Shown here piece by piece: positions 1 through 5,728 of a stretch of 5,728 bases of DNA. Made by a program: the position numbers and the translations under genes. This DNA is from Bacteroidota bacterium (GTDB taxonomy: Bacteria > Bacteroidota > Bacteroidia > Chitinophagales > Chitinophagaceae): contig JAEYVW010000080.1 in the NCBI GenBank assembly GCA_023429365.1, forward strand, positions 1 to 5,728. The letters are read 5' to 3'. The notes below the pieces were generated by a model. That model saw only the letters and a program-made list of their open reading frames with translations. It did no database searches and was not told the DNA's origin. The stretch's first letter is position 1; every line of letters begins with the position of its first letter.

Positions 1-1
1 T

Positions 2-535
2 GCACGGCCCGGGATAAAAAACCAGGTTTCCGTCAAAGAAACAAAACCGGTGATACCTGAAGAGCCCGCCAAAACAGAGACAAAAAAAATAGACCCTTCT
101 GAGATGGCCAAGCTGGAGCCTGAAAAAACCATTACGCCAACACCTATCTCCAAACCCGTAGTTACGGCTTCATCGGCGGCGGTGTTTGTTGCAGAAAGAA
201 GAATGGCGGCTCCACAAACGCTTACTTTTAAATCAGACAGTCTTGTCATCAAGCTTTACGACAATGGAGAAATAGACGGTGATACCGTCAGTGTTTTACT
301 AAATGGTGAGATACTGTTAGCCAAACAGGGGCTCAGGGCATCGGCTATCAAAAAAACGATTTATATCGAGCCGGGGCAGGATGAACTCAACCTGGTACTC
401 TATGCCGAAAACCTGGGAAAATATCCGCCCAATACCGGGCTATTGGTGGTAGATGATGGTGACGCGACCTACCAGGTTCGATTCAGTGCTGATTTTCAAC
501 AAAACGCGGCCGTTATTTTCAGGCGAAAGAAGTAG
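2..535 (+). CDS. 3' end of a conserved hypothetical protein with a C-terminal beta-sandwich-like domain (5'-partial)
   Basis: The frame is open from base 2 with no stop before the TAG at 533-535, so the gene begins outside the window. The GTG at 50 is an internal Val codon, not a convincing start. The visible 177 residues have two parts. Residues 1 to about 70 are a low-complexity linker rich in Lys, Pro, Glu and Thr. Residues about 73-177 look like a compact beta-rich domain with DNGEIDGD at 87-94, an acidic loop that could bind a cation, then NLVLYAENLGKYPPNTGLLV, a VRFSADF strand and a basic FRRKK end. I recall similar C-terminal domains in uncharacterised Bacteroidota proteins, but no function is known to me. 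A periplasmic or surface location is inferred from the linker style; the N-terminus, where a signal peptide would be, is missing. The next gene starts 48 nt downstream on the same strand. Confidence 0.8.
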   Translation, partial: ARPGIKNQVSVKETKPVIPEEPAKTETKKIDPSEMAKLEPEKTITPTPISKPVVTASSAAVFVAERRMAAPQTLTFKSDSLVIKLYDNGEIDGDTVSVLLNGEILLAKQGLRASAIKKTIYIEPGQDELNLVLYAENLGKYPPNTGLLVVDDGDATYQVRFSADFQQNAAVIFRRKK

Positions 536-565
536 CGCCGTGCCCGCATAGATTTGATTAAATTA

Positions 566-590
566 GTTTCATAAATATTCTTTATGAAAC
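566..590 (+). repeat. Perfect 10-bp inverted repeat spanning the start codon of the cyclase gene
   Basis: GTTTCATAAA (566-575) and TTTATGAAAC (581-590) are exact reverse complements separated by the five bases TATTC. The right arm contains the ATG start (584-586) and the following Lys codon. In RNA this could form a hairpin that hides the start; in DNA it could be a dyad bound by a regulator. No T-tract follows, so a terminator for the upstream gene is unlikely. The symmetry is certain; the function is inference. Confidence 0.6.
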
Positions 591-1390
591 GGATCATGCT
601 TCCGGCTCTCGCTATTTCGATCTTTCTCTGCTCCTGTACCGAAAGTGAAGTTTCGGTGATCGACCAGATCAATAATGGCAAATGGATCGATCTCAGCTAC
701 GAATTCTCTGAACAAACATTATACTGGCCGAATAATCCGAGCGGCTTCAGCATCGACACCCTGGCCGAAGGCACTACACCTGGTGGTTATTATTACTCTT
801 CTTACAGTTTTACTGCCCCCGAACATGGCGGCACTCATCTTGATGCACCCATACATTTTTCCGCAACCGGCCTTACCGCCGAAAAGATCGAACTGGATCA
901 ACTAACCGGTGAAGCTGTCGTGATCGATGTGTCAGCAAAGGCTCTGAAAAATCGCGATTACCTGGTTACCGTTGATGATATCCTGAAGTGGGAGAAAAAG
1001 AATGACAGTATCAGTCAGGGTACCATCATTATATTCCATACCGGCTATGGTCAGTACTACCCGGATGCAGCAAAATATTTTGGTACCACAAAGAAAGGTT
1101 CTGAAGGAATAGCCGAACTGCATTTTCCTGGCATCGACCCGCTGGCAGCCGAATGGATGGTTAGGAGAAAAATAAAAGCGGTAGGTATCGATACACCGAG
1201 CATTGACTATGGGCAGTCTCAGGATTTTAAAACACACCAGGTTTTAATGGGATCTAATATACCGGCTTTCGAGAATGTCGCGAATACCGGCCAACTTCCC
1301 GCGCGTGGTTCTTATATTGTAGCGCTGCCAATGAAAATTAAAAATGGTAGTGGAGGTCCGTTAAGAATTGTTGCGTGGGTGGGGAATTAG
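584..1390 (+). CDS. Cyclase-family (kynurenine formamidase-like) metal-dependent hydrolase, predicted lipoprotein
   Basis: This complete 268-residue protein belongs to the cyclase superfamily (Pfam PF04199), which includes bacterial kynurenine formamidase KynB and isatin hydrolase. These use metal ions to hydrolyse amide or lactam bonds. The signature HGGTHLDAPIHF is at residues 81-92, giving H81, H85, D87 and H91. GIDTPSID is at 201-208, and H218 with E230 lie in HQVLMGSNIPAFENV; the 12-residue spacing matches the second metal-ligand pair of KynB. All expected metal ligands are therefore present. The N-terminus is a lipoprotein signal: basic K2-R3, a hydrophobic stretch to L15, and lipobox LCSC with C18 as the lipidated residue. 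Acidic residues at +2 and +4 after C18 (CTESE) resemble Bacteroidota surface-export signals. I chose ATG 584 because the in-frame ATG at 596 would remove K2-R3. Substrate is unknown; no tryptophan-pathway genes are adjacent, so kynB is not assigned. Confidence 0.92.
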   Translation: MKRIMLPALAISIFLCSCTESEVSVIDQINNGKWIDLSYEFSEQTLYWPNNPSGFSIDTLAEGTTPGGYYYSSYSFTAPEHGGTHLDAPIHFSATGLTAEKIELDQLTGEAVVIDVSAKALKNRDYLVTVDDILKWEKKNDSISQGTIIIFHTGYGQYYPDAAKYFGTTKKGSEGIAELHFPGIDPLAAEWMVRRKIKAVGIDTPSIDYGQSQDFKTHQVLMGSNIPAFENVANTGQLPARGSYIVALPMKIKNGSGGPLRIVAWVGN

Positions 1391-1740
1391 TTATCGTGAA
1401 GCCGGGCGAATTAACTGAGAGTAAGACGTGTCACCAATGTAATTATTATTCATTTTGAACTCACTTTCAATTAGCTGTTCGCCATATTTTATTGAAATTT
1501 CCGTCACTAATTCCAAATCATTTTTAGAATTAAAAAGAAAGTGTACAGGCTGTTTTGTTTAAGCACCCAACTATCCACAAGAGGAAGATTACAAAAATAT
1601 GCTGTTGCTGTTGTTTTCCTTTTAAAGTTTACCTTATAAGGAAAGATAGGGGGTTTGTAAGATGAACTCACAAGTTCAAAATTTTTTAGAGCAAACTTAT
1701 TAATCGCTTTTTCACTTTCTATAATCTTGGTTATCTCCAT
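1391..1740 (-). pseudogene. Frameshifted small gene downstream of the RHS toxin, possible second immunity gene
   Basis: From ATG 1740 one frame runs 77 codons to a TAG at 1507-1509, but its last 15 or so codons look non-coding. Another frame opens just below 1559 and continues to TAA at 1391-1393 with protein-like sequence: PVHFLFNSKNDLELVTEISI, then KYGEQLIESEFKMNNNYIG, ending QLIRPASR. The two frames overlap at 1510-1558. Restoring one base in the A4 run (T's at 1553-1556 on the + strand) joins them into about 116 residues, with VDSWVLKQ running into KQPVHF. No signal peptide or membrane segment is visible, so a soluble cytoplasmic protein is likely. I do not recognise the family. Its place after the toxin and the membrane protein, and its low G+C, suggest an immunity or orphan-immunity gene, but this is inference. 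Alternatives are a sequencing error or -1 slippage at the A5 run (1521-1525). Confidence 0.6.
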
Positions 1741-1828
1741 ATCTTTTTACAAACCCCAACACACAAAACTGCCTGACATCGCCTGTCAACTCTATAATTA
1801 TTGGTCGCTTCTAAGGGAAGGAAGTTAT
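1741..1828. other. Intergenic spacer between the two small downstream genes
   Basis: This stretch separates the stop of the three-helix membrane protein from ATG 1740. An in-frame stop lies just upstream of that ATG, so the downstream gene does not extend into it. A short 5-bp dyad (TGACA 1774-1778, TGTCA 1784-1788) is present but too weak to call as a terminator. I see no convincing Bacteroidota promoter (TTTG plus TAnnTTTG). Confidence 0.5.
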
Positions 1829-2203
1829 TTATATTATGGACTTGCTTTTTAGGACAAGAATAATCAGAACTAAAAGGGAAATACAAATATATATAATAAT
1901 ACCGCCATACCCTTTTCTTAAATCGCCCTCATATATCACATTGATTATTTCTTTTTTCCGAAAGAAAACGGTTAACAAAATATAAATTGATAATATTATT
2001 GCAAAAGAGAAGAGTAGTCTCTCTCCTTTTGTTTCTCCAATTGTTATTCCCCCTCCCCAAAGAAGCACCTTTATTTGCAAAATATGTATCGCAATAAAGA
2101 AAGATACTGTAATCAATGCACTCTCATAAGGAATATCTTTAGTCCCTCCTCCTGAATAATGTCTGTATAATAAGTAAATTGTATTCCTTAAAAGATTTTT
2201 CAT
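1829..2203 (-). CDS. Small three-helix membrane protein, candidate immunity protein of the RHS toxin
   Basis: The 124-residue protein has three hydrophobic segments at about 27-49, 62-81 and 101-118. Residues 1-26 are basic and include YRHYSGGGTKDIPYES; the loop at 50-61 is Gly-rich; the loop at 82-100 carries the RKK cluster and further Lys/Arg. By the positive-inside rule the N-terminus and second loop face the cytoplasm. There is no cleavable signal peptide. The start at 2203 follows the RHS stop by 25 nt on the same strand, with an A/T-only leader typical of Bacteroidota starts and no Shine-Dalgarno site, so co-transcription is likely. Known polymorphic-toxin loci place the immunity gene directly after the toxin, and known pore-forming bacteriocins are countered by multi-helix inner-membrane immunity proteins. 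From this I infer immunity against a membrane-acting tip. No family name can be given; an unrelated small membrane protein remains possible. Confidence 0.8.
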   Translation of the reverse strand: MKNLLRNTIYLLYRHYSGGGTKDIPYESALITVSFFIAIHILQIKVLLWGGGITIGETKGERLLFSFAIILSIYILLTVFFRKKEIINVIYEGDLRKGYGGIIIYICISLLVLIILVLKSKSII

Positions 2204-2228
2204 TTTTTATAAAATTAAAATAATCCCA

Positions 2229-5200
2229 TTACCACCCTTTAAAAATCACATCTGTCAAACCTGTTAAATCAGCTACAGCACTAATAACACCAACTACGGT
2301 ACTTTTTGCTCCGATTAAAGCTGTTTTTACTGTTGCTTTTGTAAAACTGCCTACTGTGGGCTTGTCTGCAAAATCACTCCATGCTGATAGAGCATCAGCA
2401 GCACCAGTAATTTTGCCCAAAACGCTAAAAGTTTTCTTAGCAACATATCCGAAATCAATACCCTTACCTACTCGAGATAAATCTTCAAAAGTTTCAGTTG
2501 ATTTATATGCATTGGCCGCGAGCTTTATACCCTGATTAGCGCCTTCCTCTGCTAAAGAAAGACCCAATCCCAGCACTGAAAGAGTATTGTCAATCGGGGT
2601 ACTTTGTGGTTCACTATTGGCAACACTTTGTTCGGTTGTAGACGGCTTGCCGTATTCTAGTTGGGTAACAGTACCATCGGCGTTTAACTGGTATGGGGCA
2701 GTTTCAGGATTACCATCAGTATATCCTCTTTCTACTATTCCTGTTTCTCCGATATAAGTGACGTTTGTATAGTTACTTCCATTTGCTTTGGCATTTGCCG
2801 CCCATTTCTTAGCGCCCTCCTGGCTTTTAACATGTTCATTCCAGATTACCTGGTCATTTCCATACTCATCAGTATATCGAATCCAATCTGTCGGAGCCAT
2901 TCCATCAGGATCAATATATCTAATTGGATTATCAAATGCATAATTGTAAGGCGAGAAACGACGCATCTTCTCACTTAAAGGATCAATATGATTCCATCTT
3001 CCTATCTGCGCGTCGTACATCCTTGCTCCGTAATCATACCACTCTAATCCACTACCATCAGAAAATTCCTTTCGCTGCTCTTCTTTGCTGTTGTATTTGT
3101 ATTTATTTTCAGGTGAATTATTTAAAGCCTTACTACTAATCCCGCTCATCGTCAGTCCGAACGGATAATAATGCGTCTCCTCCAATAAAGGCCCCCTGAT
3201 ATGCGTTACCTGTAAGTTGTCAAAGAACACCTGCTGGTGATGCGTCTCATTGCTCACGTAAATATACAGATATCCGTTCTTTGTTACCTCCCTGCCTTCT
3301 AAAATATGCTCTTTAAATTCACCATCAGCCCCTACCTGCTCAGCCCAGGTATTTTTGCCATCGCCGGTTATCACCGGTTTAAACTGATCATTGAGTAGTA
3401 ATACATTTACAAATGCTTGCGCTTTTTGATCGTCACTGGTATTTTCGCGATCATTCAGAAAGGCCATTATGCCCGGATTTAAAATTCCGGAAGTTAGACT
3501 ACCCGTGCCCAGTTTTCCTCCGCTTTTCGCCGGTATGCCATTCACTAAGGCATTGACGATCTCATCTCTCACTGGCCCGATATCTATGTTCAGTGGAGTA
3601 CCATTGTGATCATACCAGCTGTTCACCCTCAAATTAATCTTATCGCCGGCCATTACCCTGAGAATTATAGCAGGCCCGATACGGTTGATATCCCCTTCTA
3701 ATTTCGCGGCTTTCAGATTGGGATCAGTATATGTATCATTGGGGTAATTGGATGGTTTATCTGATCTCGATGTTTCCAGGTTCTGGTAGTAGGTTTCTTC
3801 TTCATTAGCCATTCCATCTTCCATCGTGGCTGCCGGGTACTGATCCACCTGCTGATCATCCGTTAATACCAATCTTGTATTTCCCAAATGATCCTTTACA
3901 AAATAATCATATACCCATTTCTCCGGATGTACGGAGGACGGTGCTACATACCTCACTCTCCCTTCCTCGTGACCAAAAAACTGTAGCTTTATATCCTGTG
4001 GATCAGGACCGGCTTCACCACCCTCGCCTTCATATATAAATCCTGAAATATATTCTGTCACAATAGTTTTACGGCTGGTTGTGGTTCCATCCCGTACCAT
4101 TTTCCGAAGTTTATTGCCGGTAGCATCATACACATATTCAATGCTGCCGTATCCTAAACTTATGTCCTTGTCAATGTAATAGGGAAGGTTAAGATGGTTA
4201 TATTGTATGATACCGATTTCCTTATTCTTGTCCTCAATTAAATTCCCATTGGCATCGTAGCTATAGTCGTCTCCTGAAAGATTCTTATCGGTAAAGTCAC
4301 CCAGCTTATGATCCACAGAATTTATTGTTGCCGATTCTGATACCGATCTCAGTTTGTTGGTATAATCATTTCCCTGGTAAACATAATCATAAGTAAGATC
4401 ATCAATCACATCGGAGGCTGAACCTTTTAATCCCCATTGCTTCATGGCAAGGATATTTCCATTGGCATCATAGGCACTTGTTGGATCTATGCCGTCACCC
4501 ATATAACTACTGAAGTTGATCCCGGCATCTTTGTTCCATCCGGCCGTATACTGATTGAAATCAGCCGATAAGAGGCGGTTGGCTTTATCATAGCCGAATC
4601 CATAAGCTCTTTGTTCTCCGTCTCCTTTGCTACGCCATTTAGTGCCCGCGATGTTTCCATTAACCTGGTTGTTTTCAAAGCCCCAGTCATAGGCCAGTTC
4701 CATCCCAAACCAGCGGTCGGTCTCGTAGCTGCTGTGAGCTGCCGCATAATACCGGTTGATTCCTTTGAGCCAGCCCCGGATATTATAAGTGTAATCCAGC
4801 TTTTCCAGCGGCTCACTGGTATAGTCACCGTTGGCATCTTTCTTTTTGCCCAGCTCTTTTCGTTTTAACTGTCCGAGTTCGTCATATTCATTTTTGGCGA
4901 TCAATGCCTTTTTCGTCGCGTCGTCATTGATGGTTTTCCAGGTCTCCAGCAATCGCCCGGCATGGTCGTACTCCATATTGGTCTTTACCCGTACCTGTTG
5001 CGCCGAGGGATTATTATGTACCAGGTAACTGCTTAGCACTTTACTGCTGAAGTCATACCGGTTGGTTATAATATCAGTGCCTCCTTTTAAGTTCTCAGTT
5101 TGCACCTGCACCACGCGGCCCTTGTCGTCATAAAAATTCACCGTAGCCAGGAATGCACCTGCCGCAAGGTCTGCAGGATTCTCAAGCACTCGTACCCTTG

Positions 5201-5728
5201 TTCCTGTTATCATGGCCTTTGTGCCGTCAGAAGCCACAGATGGCAGTGATTCTGCGTGAAGATTGTTGCCGGCGTCGAGCTGGCTGTTATAGGTTGTATT
5301 ATAGCTTTTATCTGTCCATCCATAGTCATCGTAGTAGGTAATTGTAAGCGCTATAAAATTGTGCCCTGGCGGCAGCGGATCATCGGTCACACCAATATCA
5401 TCTGAAAAAGGATGGCTATTGGCTTCCAGTATCTCTGCTGTAAAACTGGCGCCGCTCTCCGTTTCAAAACCATTTTCAAAACTGATGCTATTGGTAGCTT
5501 CATAGCTGGTGCGCCCTGTCTCTCGAACGCTAAAAGCAGCATCAGCGGGTCTGGCCGATACCGAATTTCCGGTAACCGATATGGCCGATGCGGATGATTG
5601 TAGTCCATTTACATAAGCCTGTAAGGCATCCCTGTTACCATTATAATTTATCATGCCGGTCATGACCGGGCGGTTCAATGCGTCATAGAGGGTCGTTAAC
5701 CACTGGTTACCACCTCGCATATTGGCAT
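2229..5728 (-). CDS. RHS/YD-repeat polymorphic toxin-like protein (N-terminus beyond window)
   Basis: The frame is open to the window edge, so the ATG at 5720 is internal and the visible part is at least 1163 residues; numbering here starts at that Met. YD-type repeats occur around 11-20 ([12 protein letters not shown]), 197-206, 250-258 ([11 protein letters not shown]), 279-287, 377-385, 417-424, 488-495 and 531-539. The RHS-associated core starts near 603 ([19 protein letters not shown]). It is interrupted by a beta-rich insert (about 640-840), resumes at [11 protein letters not shown] (850-860), includes [19 protein letters not shown] (891-909), and ends IDPDGM (936-941). Known RHS proteins form a hollow shell that encloses a C-terminal toxin, often released by cleavage near the core's end. 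Residues 942-1163 are the variable tail: a polar linker to about 1041, then a hydrophobic Gly/Ala-rich tip. The N-terminal signal or delivery module is not visible. G+C falls after about residue 868. Small genes follow on the same strand. Confidence 0.93.
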   Translation of the reverse strand, partial: ANMRGGNQWLTTLYDALNRPVMTGMINYNGNRDALQAYVNGLQSSASAISVTGNSVSARPADAAFSVRETGRTSYEATNSISFENGFETESGASFTAEILEANSHPFSDDIGVTDDPLPPGHNFIALTITYYDDYGWTDKSYNTTYNSQLDAGNNLHAESLPSVASDGTKAMITGTRVRVLENPADLAAGAFLATVNFYDDKGRVVQVQTENLKGGTDIITNRYDFSSKVLSSYLVHNNPSAQQVRVKTNMEYDHAGRLLETWKTINDDATKKALIAKNEYDELGQLKRKELGKKKDANGDYTSEPLEKLDYTYNIRGWLKGINRYYAAAHSSYETDRWFGMELAYDWGFENNQVNGNIAGTKWRSKGDGEQRAYGFGYDKANRLLSADFNQYTAGWNKDAGINFSSYMGDGIDPTSAYDANGNILAMKQWGLKGSASDVIDDLTYDYVYQGNDYTNKLRSVSESATINSVDHKLGDFTDKNLSGDDYSYDANGNLIEDKNKEIGIIQYNHLNLPYYIDKDISLGYGSIEYVYDATGNKLRKMVRDGTTTSRKTIVTEYISGFIYEGEGGEAGPDPQDIKLQFFGHEEGRVRYVAPSSVHPEKWVYDYFVKDHLGNTRLVLTDDQQVDQYPAATMEDGMANEEETYYQNLETSRSDKPSNYPNDTYTDPNLKAAKLEGDINRIGPAIILRVMAGDKINLRVNSWYDHNGTPLNIDIGPVRDEIVNALVNGIPAKSGGKLGTGSLTSGILNPGIMAFLNDRENTSDDQKAQAFVNVLLLNDQFKPVITGDGKNTWAEQVGADGEFKEHILEGREVTKNGYLYIYVSNETHHQQVFFDNLQVTHIRGPLLEETHYYPFGLTMSGISSKALNNSPENKYKYNSKEEQRKEFSDGSGLEWYDYGARMYDAQIGRWNHIDPLSEKMRRFSPYNYAFDNPIRYIDPDGMAPTDWIRYTDEYGNDQVIWNEHVKSQEGAKKWAANAKANGSNYTNVTYIGETGIVERGYTDGNPETAPYQLNADGTVTQLEYGKPSTTEQSVANSEPQSTPIDNTLSVLGLGLSLAEEGANQGIKLAANAYKSTETFEDLSRVGKGIDFGYVAKKTFSVLGKITGAADALSAWSDFADKPTVGSFTKATVKTALIGAKSTVVGVISAVADLTGLTDVIFKGW
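2232..2597 (-). other. C-terminal hydrophobic Gly/Ala-rich tip of the RHS protein, putative toxin domain
   Basis: Residues 1042-1163 follow a polar linker rich in Ser, Thr, Glu and Pro. They contain small-residue hydrophobic runs: [15 protein letters not shown] (1046-1060), [18 protein letters not shown] (1097-1114) and [20 protein letters not shown] (1132-1151), ending in VIFKGW. There is no His and no Cys in the whole segment, which argues against HNH-type or other His-dependent nucleases and Cys peptidases. The pattern fits a membrane-inserting or glycine-zipper-like helical domain. I do not recognise a named toxin family. It could instead be a degenerate, non-toxic tail. Confidence 0.5.
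3201..3803 (-). other. Beta-rich insert domain inside the RHS core (residues about 640-840)
   Basis: Between [13 protein letters not shown] and [11 protein letters not shown] lies an insert of about 200 residues. It starts with [18 protein letters not shown], continues [19 protein letters not shown] and SWYDHNG, and closes with [20 protein letters not shown] and [14 protein letters not shown]. The alternating hydrophobic pattern suggests a jelly-roll or carbohydrate-binding-like fold. From memory, such inserts are common in Bacteroidota RHS proteins. A role in surface or glycan contact is a guess; boundaries are approximate. Confidence 0.55.

Noticed and set aside
552..583. TTTG at 553-556 and TATTCTTT at 576-583 as a Bacteroidota promoter
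   Set aside because: The second box runs directly into the ATG, so transcription would begin inside the coding region, and the box lacks the final G.
496..681. 61-codon open frame on the - strand across the 535-584 gap
   Set aside because: It overlaps the ends of two well-supported + strand genes, and its sequence looks like a shadow.
932..1237. 101-codon open frame on the - strand
   Set aside because: It lies wholly inside the cyclase gene, whose motifs are unambiguous; the antisense product is Cys/Phe-rich with no recognisable features.
1771..1790. Small dyad TGACA/TGTCA with a nearby TTGACA on the - strand
   Set aside because: The stem is only 5 bp with no T-tract, and no TATAAT-like box sits at the right distance; the sigma-70 form is not the usual Bacteroidota promoter in any case.
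2205..2214. Palindrome TTTTATAAAA before the membrane protein start
   Set aside because: In such AT-rich DNA a short A/T palindrome is expected by chance; I treat it as part of an ordinary AT-rich leader.
4487..4868. Two overlapping open frames (116 codons on -, 85 codons on +)
   Set aside because: Both fall within the YD-repeat region of the RHS gene in other frames and have no plausible protein features.
1..5728. tRNA, rRNA, CRISPR arrays, insertion sequences
   Set aside because: No cloverleaf-like gene, rRNA-like stretch, regularly spaced repeats or transposase motifs were seen on either strand.

Overview
The window looks like a chromosomal segment of a Bacteroidota bacterium, probably from the Chitinophagales/Cytophagales side. 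Three things suggest this. The RHS protein has the phylum's wording ([29 protein letters not shown]). No start codon has a Shine-Dalgarno site; the leaders are A/T-rich instead. A lipoprotein gene carries acidic residues just after the lipobox cysteine. Ordinary regions have G+C in the mid to high 40s, while 1430-2230 is much more AT-rich.

Left part (1-1390, + strand): the 3' end of a gene for a Lys/Pro-rich linker plus a C-terminal beta-sandwich-like domain of unknown function. A 48-nt gap follows, then a complete lipoprotein of the cyclase / kynurenine-formamidase-like metal hydrolase family. A perfect 10-bp inverted repeat covers the start codon of that second gene.

Right part (5728-1391, - strand): one polymorphic-toxin locus. 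It opens with a very large RHS/YD-repeat protein, cut by the window edge at its N-terminus. Its conserved core ends at IDPDGM and is followed by a variable tail of about 220 residues, ending in a hydrophobic, Gly/Ala-rich segment of about 120 residues without any His or Cys. After 25 nt comes a 124-residue protein with three membrane segments, the best candidate for the matching immunity protein. After another 88 nt comes a second small gene that the present sequence breaks by a one-base shift. Rejoined, it gives about 116 residues and its stop codon lies directly against the stop of the convergent cyclase gene.

How it may work: the RHS shell would carry and release the C-terminal tip, and the downstream small proteins would protect the producer. 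A membrane-active tip paired with a membrane immunity protein is the main hypothesis from this window. It rests on architecture and composition, not on a recognised toxin family. G+C falls within the core-coding region (around position 3120) and stays low to about 1430, as expected if the tail and small genes were exchanged as a cassette. The two + strand genes have no evident link to the toxin locus.
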